Shown here in pieces: positions 1 to 11,129 of a stretch of DNA of 64,000 nucleotides; positions within the stretch are counted from its first letter, which is position 1; each line of letters begins with the position of its first letter. Source of the stretch: Hofstenia miamia (Eukaryota; Xenacoelomorpha; Acoela); contig SCFE01000119.1 of NCBI GenBank assembly GCA_004352715.1, positions 721,587-785,586 of the forward strand. The letters run 5' to 3'. The notes under the pieces are model-generated. The model was not told the origin of the DNA and ran no database searches. It was given only the letters and a program-made list of their open reading frames with translations. The position numbers and the translations under genes are program-made.

Positions 1-58
1 ATATATATATATATGTGTAAACTATTGTGCCCAATTAAATATTAACCGATTTCGATTC

Positions 59-399
59 AAAAATCATCATCAGAATACAAAATTTGTGGGAATAATATTA
101 TTTAAAATATACTACACTAAAATTCAATTATGTTTAAATTTTCATGCACTTAAAATAAATCATATTAAAGTTGTTCTTTTTAGCAAGATGATATAATAAT
201 GACAACACCCAATATAAAGATTGCACAAACTTAAATAATTAAGAACTACAACAAAGTCCTATTACTTAAAAAAGCAACAAAGTGATATGAGCATATAAAA
301 TTTATTTTAAGTGCATGAAAATTTAAACATCATTAAATTTTAGAGTAGCATATTGTAAATATTATTTCCACAAATTTTAGATTTTGGTGATGATTTTGA
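59..399. mobile_element. MITE-like element with ~100-base inverted arms
   Basis: Bases about 59-163 and 297-399 are imperfect reverse complements over roughly 100 bases; both arms share the core ATTTTCATGCACTTAAAATA. The middle is about 130 bases of AT-rich sequence with no coding potential. This is the form expected of a MITE or foldback element. I could not fix exact ends or a target duplication, and the family is unknown. It lies in the ERO1 intron that continues off the left edge. Confidence 0.55.
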
Positions 400-493
400 C
401 AATTTACATTTTTTTAAATTTTTGTCTCGGCCATGGCTTTATGACTTGAAATTTTGGCGAAAACGTCCTGCTGCATATATAAATGCATTAGTA

Positions 494-1767
494 TTATGTT
501 GGGGAAAGTAATTTCGCATTTTTCGATTACGTATGAAATTGTAACAACATGTTTGTACTTGCAATTGCAACGACTCGTATGATATGGCGTCATAGCATGC
601 AAAACACATCCTGTTGACTGTTTTACGCTGTGCCTTTTTATTTGTGAATTATTGTGCGTTAAAATGGACGTCTCAAAAGAGGAAATTCGGCATGTTTTGC
701 ATTTTTTCTTCCTGAAAGGGAAAAACGCGACTCAAGCGACCAAAGAAATTTGTGATGTATACGAGGCCGATACGCTTTCGATTCGTGTTGCACAACAGTG
801 GTCTGCGCGGTTTCGTTCAGGTGTACAAGAGGTAGAAGATTCACCACGGTCTTGCAGACCGGTCGTCGAAAATGTTGACAAAATCATGGGAATGGTCCAG
901 ATAAACCGCCATGTAAGCAGCCGTAGCATCACACAGGAACTGAACATCGACCATAAAACAGTTTTAAACGATTTAGACATAGGCTGGATTTAAAAAGAAA
1001 CTGGACATTTGGGTACCACACCAGCTGACTGAAAGAAACCTCATCGACCGAATTTCCGTCTGTGAGTCGCTGCTAAATCGCAACAAAATTGACACATTTT
1101 TAAAGCGCATTGTGACTGGTGATGAAAAATGGATCACATACAGCAATGTCAAGCGAATGAGGTCTTGGTCGACAGCAAAGGAGCTGGCTCAGACCGTGTC
1201 TAAGCCAGGGTTGACATCTCAGAAGGTGTTGCTTTGTGTTTGGTGAGATTGGTGCGGAATAATTTACAACGAACTGCTCAACTATGGACAAACGCTCAAT
1301 TCCGTCCTCTACTGTGAACAACTAGACCGTTTGAAGCTGGCAATCGAGAAGAAGCGTCCAGCATTGGTCAATAGAGGAAAAATTTTGTTCCACCAGGACA
1401 ACGCTAGGCCGCACACCTCATTGATGACACGTCAGAAGTTGCGGGAGCTCGGATGGGAAGTTCTTGGGCATCCACCTTACAGTGTGGACCTTGCTCCAAG
1501 TGATTACCACCTGTTCCTTTAGATGACGAACGCTTTTTTTGGTAAAAATTTACCGTCAAGAGAGGCTTGTGAAAATTGGTAGTCCGAATTTTTTGAAAAT
1601 AAGGACAAAAACTTCTACGAAAGGGGAATTATGAAATTAGAATCTCGTTGGCAGCAAGTTATCGAACAGAACGGTGCTTATTTGACTTAAATCGGACTAT
1701 TGTAACTCTTTTTATGAATAATTAAAGTTAAGCCAAAAATACGAAATTTCTTTTTTCCCCAACCTAA
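494..1767 (+). mobile_element. mariner element, degraded, TA-flanked
   Basis: Inverted ends containing GTTGGGGAAA (left, from 494) and TTTTCCCCAAC (right, to 1767) lie just inside TA dinucleotides at 492-493 and 1768-1769. The length of 1274 bases is normal for a mariner. It carries the transposase pseudogene at 664-1690 and lies within an intron of the minus-strand ERO1 gene, so it reads antisense to its host gene. Confidence 0.85.
664..1690 (+). pseudogene. mariner transposase, broken (DD34D type)
   Basis: Starts at ATG 664. The first 110 codons encode the paired helix-turn-helix DNA-binding half and stop at 993. The catalytic half continues in another frame with the three mariner motifs TGDEKW (about 1117), HQDNARPHT (about 1391) and LAPSDYH (about 1495). 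The third acidic residue is Asp, as in mariner proper rather than Tc1. Further damage: a frame break near 1240, a stop after LFL at 1520-1522, and a stop near 1578. The C-terminus ends at TAA 1688-1690. It cannot make an active enzyme. Confidence 0.85.
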
Positions 1768-4700
1768 TAAAATTATAAAGAATGATTCTGTACTGATTCC
1801 ACTACTAAGGAAAGTCAATTAAGTTTGTTTCTGTAACAAATACAAAAAATTTAGAAACGCAATCCTGAGAGTAACACAAAGTTCTGTTATGGAAAAGTTT
1901 ATAAAATAAAGCTTTAAACCTCTCCTTAATTTTTATCAAATGATACTTACTGACCTTTACAGTGTTCAATACATATTAATAAATTAATGAGATACTGCAA
2001 TAGAATTTTGTCTTTGAAAGGCACCAATGACTGCTTTTACCAATGAATGATATATGATTTATTAAAAATCGACAAACTGATTCTGATCTCAGTTGTTTGA
2101 TTTGAAAGAGCCAATTGGTGCATGAGAATATTAACATTTTATGTGTTCAGATGTATGGAAATTATGAGAGCCACATTAACTTAATGTGATGCATTTAAAA
2201 GAAAACATTAAAATTTTATTCTCAATACGGTAGGAAATTTTTTATGCAAACTGTAAGAGCCGAGTTTAAATTACGATATATAAATAGTCTCACCCAACAG
2301 TTGCATCCAATTTTCCGAGTTCATCAGCTTCCTGATCAGGTTCATTACATAACTAAATATTAATGCGTGAAAGCAAATCATTTAACGATAACTTCAATAA
2401 TATTAGCATCTGCTATAAATTCAACACGATTAATTCAGTATTTTATTATGTGATGGAAGTTCGATTTCAATTAAAATTTCATCTTTGTTAATACAATGTT
2501 TCTCAAAAGTTGATAGTTTCTTTATTATACAGTTTTCCTTGGAAACAACGGCGATCATTGACACTACTTTTGGGCATATCTTTTATCCTAAAATTTCTTA
2601 GTAGGCACAGTCAAATTTAACGTCAATCAATTGCTATTTTATTTTAGATATTTATAAATACATACAAAAATCTTCAACAGAATAAATGAATAAATTTAAA
2701 AATATGTAAACAGGATGAGAAACTTGCGAATTATAGAAATTGATTTCCAACTAAACCTTCAAACAGAAATTTAAAAAAATGAATTATAGTGATAAGAAAA
2801 TGAAAATGAATTAATTCCAGTGCCATTTCCAGTGCAAATAGTTGCAATCTATAATAAATGACAAAAATCGCAAAACGAAACTAAATACACAATGTTTTTT
2901 CGAATAGCAGGTAATTTGAGTAAATTATAACCACTAGAATTCTTACCACAAAACAGGCAGCAATTAAGATATGTATTCTACACACGGTAGTTGCACATAC
3001 ACAGGTCAAACCGAAATTTCGTGGCCTGAATATTTAATGAATTTTTAACTAAATAAAAGTAAGTAAAAAGCAATTTAAAAAACAATATAATAATATAATA
3101 TTCAAACATATACTCTCGATTATTCTGTATACACGTTTTCATTCTATTAAACAATTCTGAGAAGGTTTTATGCACATGATGAGAGTTATATCACAATTGA
3201 TTTGTTCAACACAAATCACATTACCCAGAGTGTCAAAGCGCTTGCCACGAAGTTTTTGTTAAACGTAACCAAAACGAAAAAAATCACAGCGTGTATGGAG
3301 GGTAATTTAAAACTTTGACATTTGACTGCTGTTGACAGGCTGTTGCGACTCACATGATTTTTCTCCCAGGCTTTTAGCTTTTCAGTTAGTACTACAGAAC
3401 AGTACCACTCTGAAGTAACAGTACGTTGCCCTACAACAGTAACAATTGAGACAAGTCAGGACATTTTAGCGGTATAGCGAATTAGGTCTGACCTGTATAT
3501 GCGCGTACATTAAAAACAAATAATGACAGCTCAAAATTGCATGAGGGTTTCAATAAGCATCATGTTTGTTGTATGACCAGATTTCTACAATAACACAATC
3601 GCCAAAGTTGCATGAATCATACAAATGAATTGTTTTAAGTACAGAATTTTCAAATAATTTTGAAGAGTATCAGCGATTTATTAAACAAGTAAATACGGTG
3701 TTTATCATTCTGACAATTGGATTGATTTTCATGCTGATTAATTACTATTAAATTTAAAAACCCCTAAAAACCTTAAAGATAAACTTGGCTCAGATAAAAT
3801 CTCGTAACAAATAGGCAGGAGGCTTAGAACATGCGAATTTTGCAATAAATTTTAGAAGATAGTTATGCAAATACAATTTTGGGCATAGAAATAGATGAGA
3901 TTTCCCAAATAGTTAATGCTGAAAAACACTCAGTGCAGATATTGCTTCAAAAATCACTCGAAAATGCATGCATACAACTAAAAAATTCAAGATAAAACGA
4001 ATTTTTACGTATTTAGCAAATCTGTATCATAGAATACACATATATATATATATATATATATANNNNNNNNNNNNNNNNNNNNNNNNNNNNNNNNNNNNNN
4101 NNNNNNNNNNNNNNNNNNNNNNNNNNNNNNNNNNNNNNNNNNNNNNNNNNNNNNNNNNNNNNNNNNNNNNNNNNNNNNNNNNNNNNNNNNNNNNNNNNNN
4201 NNNNNNNNNNNNNNNNNNNNNNNNNNNNNNNNNNNNNNNNNNNNNNNNNNNNNNNNNNNNNNNNNNNNNNNNNNNNNNNNNNNNNNNNNNNNNNNNNNNN
4301 NNNNNNNNNNNNNNNNNNNNNNNNNNNNNNNNNNNNNNNNNNNNNNNNNNNNNNNNNNNNNNNNNNNNNNNNNNNNNNNNNNNNNNNNNNNNNNNNNNNN
4401 NNNNNNNNNNNNNNNNNNNNNNNNNNNNNNNNNNNNNNNNNNNNNNNNNNNNNNNNNNNNNNNNNNNNNNNNNNNNNNNNNNNNNNNNNNNNNNNNNNNN
4501 NNNNNNNNNNNNNNNNNNNNNNNNNNNNNNNNNNNNNNNNNNNNNNNNNNNNNNNNNNNNNNNNNNNNNNNNNNNNNNNNNNNNNNNNNNNNNNNNNNNN
4601 NNNNNNNNNNNNNNNNNNNNNNNNNNNNNNNNNNNNNNNNNNNNNNNNNNNNNNNNNNNNNNNNNNNNNNNNNNNNNNNNNNNNNNNNNNNNNNNNNNNN

Positions 4701-6237
4701 NNNNNNNNNNNNNNNNNNNNNNNNNNNNNNNNNNNNNNNNNNNNNNNNNNNNNNNNNNNNNNNNNNNNNNNNNNNNNNNNNNNNNNNNNNNNNNNNNNNN
4801 NNNNNNNNNNNNNNNNNNNNNNNNNNNNNNNNNNNNNNNNNNNNNNNNNNNNNNNNNNNNNNNNNNNNNNNNNNNNNNNNNNNNNNNNNNNNNNNNNNNN
4901 NNNNNNNNNNNNNNNNNNNNNNNNNNNNNNNNNNNNNNNNNNNNNNNNNNNNNNNNNNNNNNNNNNNNNNNNNNNNNNNNNNNNNNNNNNNNNNNNNNNN
5001 NNNNNNNNNNNNNNNNNNNNNNNNNNNNNNNNNNNNNNNNNNNNNNNNNNNNNNNNNNNNNNATATATATATATATATTGCCCTAATCACAAATGAATTT
5101 TCATACGTAGCATATAATTGAAAAGAATTGTCATTAAGACTCTAAATGCAGCAATCACATTCTGAAAATAACCATCTGGAATCTACATGTACATAGAACT
5201 TTCGATATGAGTGAATTAACAAATGTGTGTTGTAATTTCCATAGATAAAACTGCAACTTTTTTTATTTCTGCGAAAATAAATTTTGAAGTTTGATGAAGA
5301 AATTCACAAAGCGCATGCAGAAATTCCATTTTCTCACAAAGCATCAATGTCTTACCTTAGTAAAATATTAAACGCAGATAAAATATATTTATTATATTTA
5401 AAAAACACCTAGAAATAGTAGAAAATACAATACCATCTCCTGTGATTTTCTTTTTGTTGATGAATCAAAGCCTGCTGGTAGTTCATCCTAAAAATGCTTA
5501 ACATTAATAATAATCACATAAATAACCTCGAGATAACCTGCATAATTTTCATTAAAATGTTCTGTGACCATACTCTTTAAAGAGGTAAAAGAATTTCTAA
5601 TTTCTAACTACATAAAATTAATTCAATTTTATAGAATTAATTATATCTGTCTGCTTTAGGAATAATTAGCAAAAATGCAATGATTTATTTCGAAAAAATA
5701 ATTCCCATAGCAAACCAAATTAGAAATAGTGTTCACTCAGTAACTATACTACATAATTTGGTATTAGTATCAATACTATTCTATTAGTAAAAATTTAAGA
5801 ATACACTAGTATTGCCAGTTAGACTGGGATTCTTACTATTTAGATTTTTGGAATGTGCGATTATAATTTCATGAGAACACTTCAAGTTACTATACAAAAT
5901 GTGTTTGATTGTGTATCATTATTTTCTGAATTTCGTTTACTAAAACTATTTTTAATATGATGCAAGCATTTCTTGACTTGCATATTTTCGAAACATCCCT
6001 ACCCTATACGGATATATCCCCTAAATAATGAATCGTAACAATGTGTTGGTGCAGCCTAAATATATATTACTTACAGCTCTCAAAATTTAGTAATAGCCAA
6101 TGCTAGTGTTAATACTATTATCTACTAGTATTTAGTGGAAACTAAAGGAGAAAATTTAATAAAACTGCATTTTATTAGTTTGATTTTCCTAATTGATTGA
6201 ATACCATTAACAAATTCGAAGCAAACATTTAACTTAC
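1768..6237. other. non-coding part of ERO1 introns
   Basis: Apart from the exons at 2294-2352 and 5434-5487, I see only AT-rich intronic sequence, the AT microsatellite and the 1000-base gap. Short open frames here look like chance. Confidence 0.6.
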
Positions 6238-6591
6238 AGGGGAACATTCAGATACAGCACAGTCCTTCAGTACACACGTACCATCATTAGGCCAAAAATG
6301 ACATTTGCGTTGCATATTAATCTAAAATCACGTAATTGAAAAAATGAAACCAATTATACCCGAAAATGGCGAAAATATGTCGATTTAACTATTTCCTGTA
6401 ACTGCGGATGAAAAACTAGATTATTGTAGTTGTCAATAGATTCTACATCGCAATTGCAATCACCAATATTTCCAGAAACCTAAATACTATTAGAAAGATT
6501 AAGTATTTTATTATACCTGACAAAGGCATTGCTGAAGAGATCCATGTACACAGAAAAATAATGAGAAAAAAAACACAAAGTTTGCGAGCAT
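2294..6591 (-). CDS. ERO1: ERO1, ER thiol oxidase, first five exons (3' end outside window)
   Basis: ERO1 re-oxidises protein disulphide isomerase in the ER lumen using FAD and oxygen. Exons on the minus strand: 6591-6517, 6479-6360, 6321-6238, 5487-5434, 2352-2294. All are bounded by AG/GT and stay in phase (0,0,0,0, then 2), giving 130 codons. Exon 1 encodes a hydrophobic signal peptide beginning MLANFVFFF and ending in the ERO1-type QCLCQ. Exon 2 has the conserved GDCNCDVESID. Exon 3 has the shuttle-cysteine segment CVLKDCAVSEC, matching the CxxxxC pair and the next regulatory Cys of animal ERO1. Exons 4-5 align without gaps to the region after it. The first two introns are only 37 and 38 bases; the next are 750 and 3081 bases, the last containing an assembly gap. 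The FAD-binding C-terminal part is not in the window. Identification rests on remembered family sequence. Confidence 0.85.
4039..5080. repeat. AT microsatellite broken by a 1000-base gap
   Basis: An AT dinucleotide run enters the gap at 4062 and another leaves it at 5063; 4063-5062 are all N. The round length suggests an arbitrary gap size. It lies in ERO1 intron 4. Confidence 0.9.
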
Positions 6592-8540
6592 TTGAACCTT
6601 TGTTGCAGATTTGGTGGAGAAAATATTAAGAAAGTAAAATTTAGTAACACGTTTGAATACTTATTACAATTGTATGACGTTTATGACGTAATTCCGTTTC
6701 TATGAAATTCTATGAAGCCATCAGTAGAAACGAATTTATTATTTTGAATAAAAAATGAATTTATTTTAATGCAAAGTGGAACAAAATTTCTATTTCAGTA
6801 AAATATTCATTAATGCAAATATAAATTGCATATAAAATAGATAATTCAACGATAATCACTTATTTAGAAATTGTTAGTGTCGTAATATTAATATTTAGTG
6901 TACCAATTGTGCATCAGTTAGTGTAATATTGATTAGAGGCTATTTGACAACAATGAACTCAATTGGATAAATTTTTGTACGTCATCATTCACTGATAATG
7001 TAGGTTTTCACTGCACACGTGCTTTGCCACGATCTATCTGCTTGCAGATAGAGTTTGAAAAGCTTGAGGATTTTGTGGTGGTGTTTCTTAATGTACTATT
7101 ACCTATGTTACTGTTCATTGTAATTGTTTAATATTATAAATATAGAGGTGAATGGTTATGCAGTCATAAAAGCACATTCAAAACATAGTTTTAGGATACT
7201 TACATATATTGTTCAAAATAAAATTAAGTGTTTTTTTATCTGAATGTTATTTTAAATATAGTTGACATGACTAAATATGACTGAATGTTTCATTCTCAAA
7301 CTAATTAAAACTATAAATGGCTCTGGGAAAGTTAATTTGAAAATGACCAGTTCAGAACTACTCTGATGTTTTGAGATCTTGAATAATTTTTAGTCTTGTA
7401 TAAAATTTAGCAAAAATCCCCGAAATAGATTTATAACACTGATTTTTTATAGTCTAAGAAAAATATCTTTGATATAATAATGATTTTTAGAATAGTTAAG
7501 TTCAATTTATTGAGCAATGCAATATGATTTCATATTTTATTAACATGGCATATGACAAAAGAAAAAATACAAAAATGGTAAATTTCAACTTTCTTGGGTA
7601 ACTTCTCATTTTAAAATATCGAGTGATACATTGAGTAGTCCATAATATTTATAGTTTAAGCCTGTTGAAAGTACATGTACAGTAAATGTGTTCAATTAAT
7701 TGAGATGTTGATGTAATTTGGAAATCATTTCAATATGCTATCAAGCATTTTTGATCTATTACCTAGTATGAGCGGTGGTTTAGCAGTAAATCCAAATATA
7801 TATAATTTCAAAAAATGGCTTTGAAAATTATCTGTCTTTTAAAGTTATAGAATCTTGTAGCAATATGTAATGCAATGATGTTCAATAAGACAATATGCTT
7901 ATCGTAGCCAAGCACTAGAAGTGTTCTACCAGTGCTTCTCGATTTACTCGAATTGTTACTAATAAGAATAACGTCCATACTTACGTCGTCATACTTTGAT
8001 TATTACTTTAATTACGTTTTTAAAGGAAAATTTTCCATTTATAAGCTATAGACAGGAAAATCTTACGTATTTGCGATTCCCCTCTTGAAATTTCCCAACT
8101 CTATGCATATCTTTGATGTATACACCCAAGTGTAAAATGTCATTGACAGCTTTCTTGTCTCTCCACTTGCTCAAGAGCCCTTAAACTGATAGAAAAATAT
8201 CGAAGAAAGTATCATTTCTCTGTCATAGGTTTTTATTCAAATTTAAAGTTTGTAATTAAAATATTTAATTTTGCTGGACTTTCACTTTTGTCTAAAACGT
8301 CCAAAGATATCTATTTTATATCTCCTTTGCAAAAATCTCCCCGTAACAGACCTGCTACAAATCACTAAGGGCATCATCAGATAATTCACTATTATATAAT
8401 TTGATATTGCTATAATATAATATTGATTCTTATGTACAATTCTATTTGTTTAAGTCAGGGCTTCAAGTGGTTGTGTCAGTCCATGCGTTGATTTGGATTG
8501 ATGACAGCTGGTAGGGCTATATTCTTATATATATATACAT
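6592..8540. other. ERO1 upstream region, no gene seen
   Basis: AT-rich sequence upstream of the ERO1 start codon, where its promoter should lie. No coding region found. A 9-bp perfect inverted repeat with a 2-base loop sits at 7033-7052, next to a CACGTG E-box-like hexamer near 7016 and a CCACG near 7027. These could be regulatory, but short motifs like this occur by chance. Confidence 0.4.
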
Positions 8541-8567
8541 TTGGCGGGAAACGGTCCTAAATTTGGT

Positions 8568-8899
8568 ATAAAGAGCCACTACCCTGCAAAATTTCAAGGA
8601 TTTATGTTTGGAAACGCGGTTATGATGAGGTTTTTATTGATGTATATATATATATATATATATATATTTCACGCTTTTTGCTACGGAAAATGCAAAAACC
8701 TTCCATTTGGCGATAAAAATTTCTAAGGCATTTAGCGGGAATCGCACATTTTCCCCAAAAACCCTATTTTTTGGACATTGCTCTCGCAGTATTCACTCGA
8801 ACTTAAATATATTTACCATGGGGGTAGGTAACTTAAAGAAACACTACCCTGCGAAATTTCAAAGATTTATGTTTGGAAACGCGGTTATAATGAGGTTTT
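8568..8899. repeat. pair of ~65-base direct repeats 266 bases apart
   Basis: 8568-8633 and 8834-8899 share the core TTTATGTTTGGAAACGCGGT with few differences. An AT microsatellite (8643-8667) lies between them. The unit is not coding and may be part of a non-autonomous element. Confidence 0.7.
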
Positions 8900-8946
8900 T
8901 AAAAAAAATTTAGCGGGAGATATAAATAAATATATATATATATATA

Positions 8947-10214
8947 CCGGTAGAAGAAACGATTCATCACATTGCAAAACTGATAGATCCTACTAAATTG
9001 CCTATGTCAATCAAAACTTTGTGCACATTATTGAGATTATCTTGCACAAATGTTCTGTTTATGTTCAATGAAAAAACATATTGTCAAACTGATGGAATGG
9101 CAATGGGCTCTCCATTAAGCCCAACAATGGCATCTTTTGCAATGGATATGGTTGAAACAAAGCTTAAAGATTATAATAACAAAGATAAATTATTTATGTA
9201 CACTCGCTACGTTGACGATATATTTTGTGNNNNNNNNNNNNNNNNNNNNNNNNNNNNNNNNNNNNNNNNNNNNNNNNNNNNNNNNNNNNNNNNNNNNNNN
9301 NNNNNNNNNNNNNNNNNNNNNNNNNNNNNNNNNNNNNNNNNNNNNNNNNNNNNNNNNNNNNNNNNNNNNNNNNNNNNNNNNNNNNNNNNNNNNNNNNNNN
9401 NNNNNNNNNNNNNNNNNNNNNNNNNNNNNNNNNNNNNNNNNNNNNNNNNNNNNNNNNNNNNNNNNNNNNNNNNNNNNNNNNNNNNNNNNNNNNNNNNNNN
9501 NNNNNNNNNNNNNNNNNNNNNNNNNNNNNNNNNNNNNNNNNNNNNNNNNNNNNNNNNNNNNNNNNNNNNNNNNNNNNNNNNNNNNNNNNNNNNNNNNNNN
9601 NNNNNNNNNNNNNNNNNNNNNNNNNNNNNNNNNNNNNNNNNNNNNNNNNNNNNNNNNNNNNNNNNNNNNNACTATCAAACATCTTGTTAAGAAACGGATA
9701 TCCACAAAAAATGATTAAATCGGAAATGGATAGAATATTTCTTAATAAATCACAACCAAGAAAAGATCAATTAGAAAGGAGAATAACTTGGAAACTACCG
9801 TATATTACATCAAATTCTGTAACTACCTTAAAAAAGAAGATAAAACAATGTAACCAAGAATTAAGTGTCAAGATTATGCCAATATTTCAAACTTTGAAAA
9901 CTTCGCATTTTCTCAAAAACAAAGACTCTATTCCAACTCCTTTAGTTTCCTCATGCGTATACAATTATAAATGTGATGAATGTGAAAGTTCATACATTGG
10001 GGAAACGAGAAGGCAATTGGAATACAGAATTTCAGAGCATATGCGAGGTCATCTTCGATCAGAAATATATTGCCATGAACATGCACCTAAGAGGAAGAAC
10101 TTTACTATTTTAATGAAAACCAAGCATACAAAAATTGCAGAAGCTATATTGATAAAAGAAACTAAGGAGAATCTATTAAATAAACAATTATGTCAAAGAC
10201 TAAATATCGTATAA
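8947..10214 (+). pseudogene. Penelope-like RT plus GIY-YIG endonuclease (partial, gap inside)
   Basis: The first part (8947-9229) encodes the RT palm: TDGMAMGSPLSPTMA, then the catalytic YVDDIF just before the gap. After the gap (9671-10213) one open frame of about 180 codons runs to TAA. It includes a Cys pair CVYNYKCDEC and the nuclease signature SSYIGETRRQLEYRISEH, which has the Tyr, Arg and His/Glu arrangement of GIY-YIG enzymes, then an EA-ILIKE segment and a short C-terminus. No stop is seen in the visible parts, so the loss is 5' truncation and missing assembly rather than decay. Gap size decides whether the two parts are in frame. Confidence 0.85.
9230..9670. other. assembly gap (441 N) inside the Penelope-like ORF
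   Basis: Unresolved bases between the RT catalytic motif and the linker before the GIY-YIG domain. Confidence 0.99.
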
Positions 10215-10266
10215 GATCTACGAATTACAATTTTAAAATCATAAAATTTGTATTTACCACCATATT

Positions 10267-10321
10267 ATTTTAGTTTGTACTGACGATGAGTGGAGACACT
10301 CGAAACATGTCTACATAAAAT
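10267..10321 (+). ncRNA. hammerhead ribozyme motif (type I, short stem III)
   Basis: The conserved core is CTGACGA at 10280-10286 and GAAA at 10302-10305. Stem II is GAGT (10288-10291) with ACTC (10298-10301). Stem III is minimal, in the palindrome ACATGT (10305-10310). The cleavage triplet GTC is 10309-10311. Stem I pairs TGTA (10276-10279) with TACA (10312-10315), then an internal loop, then ATTTT (10267-10271) with AAAAT (10317-10321). Hammerheads with very short stem III are documented in Penelope-like elements; this one lies 60 bases after the Penelope-like stop codon. Cleavage after C10311 is predicted, not shown. Confidence 0.75.
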
Positions 10322-10341
10322 ATTTCTTGTTTTTTACAATG

Positions 10342-10354
10342 AATATATATATAT

Positions 10355-10386
<32 letters not shown>
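10342..10386. repeat. AT microsatellite at the Penelope-like 3' end
   Basis: Two AT runs separated by a short interruption, directly after the retroelement. They mark the probable insertion site. Confidence 0.8.
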
Positions 10387-10649
10387 GGTGTGAGCTAGGG
10401 TTGGGTTCTCATGTATATATCAAAGATATTTTACGTTGCAAAAACAAGTTTGCAATCGCCGTGATAATTTTTATAGAAGTGCAATATAAAGTAAATGCTT
10501 GACTTTCATTGGTTATTGGAAAAATATTTTACGTGTTCCAAATTGAAGCTTGAGCTAGTTTGTAAGCAATATACATACATTTGGGTTTTAAACTTCACTT
10601 ATTTCAATGTATATCCTGGACTAAATAGTATTACAATATATTGCAATAT

Positions 10650-10885
10650 TGTGAGGAAATTATGTGCCAATAAATGTATTACAATGTTGCATTATTGTAG
10701 CATCGCTGGTAGTTGTTACTATTTATCGGCCAGACCTCGCGCTTTTCTTGTTAGTGACTGGTAGTTGTAATATTTGTACATATTGTAAATATTGTATATA
10801 TAAAGCCGAAAGCATTTTGTAAATAGAAAATAGTTTGAACTGTATTCTCTTTGAGTTCGCTAGAATCACACCCCAGTGATTCTAC
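10650..10885 (+). promoter_or_regulatory. possible solo LTR with TATA box upstream of ALKBH1
   Basis: The segment begins near TGTGAGG and ends in CTACA (TG...CA), contains TATATATAAAG at about 10795-10805, and is followed by GACTGTGACAGGACC, which resembles the primer-binding region after Ty3/gypsy 5' LTRs. I found no partner LTR and no clear target duplication, so the boundaries are approximate. The TATA box points towards ALKBH1, whose ATG is about 330 bases downstream, so it could supply a promoter. Confidence 0.4.
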
Positions 10886-11129
10886 ATTATGACTGTGACA
10901 GGACCCTGAATTGATGCAGAACGATCTTAATCAATACAGCAATAATTGGATTTAATTTCGCCTTGGTTTTTTAATTAAATACAGTTAACACCGAGGCTAT
11001 ATTTTCAGAAAAAATGTGAAGCAACTTGTTTTCACTTTTACTCTTTGGGCAACGAAAATAAAATAACATTGTTTAGAAAGTTATTCTCAGGATTCTGTTA
11101 GTACAATTATTTTGCATTTTATTTTAAGC

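Larger units (their letters stand above)
8947..10330 (+). mobile_element. Penelope-like retroelement, 5'-truncated, with gap
   Basis: Contains a reverse transcriptase end, a GIY-YIG nuclease and a hammerhead ribozyme motif, the combination typical of Penelope-like elements. It is bounded on both sides by AT microsatellites (8928-8945 and from about 10342), a common insertion context for this group. The 5' part of the ORF is missing and 441 N interrupt it at 9230-9670. Confidence 0.8.

Noticed and set aside
3968-5090. Long open frames across the N run on both strands
   Set aside because: They consist almost wholly of N and AT repeat; no real coding evidence.
7014-7052. E-box, CCACG and 9-bp hairpin as an ER-stress element for ERO1
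   Set aside because: The full CCAAT-N9-CCACG arrangement is absent; short motifs alone are not enough.
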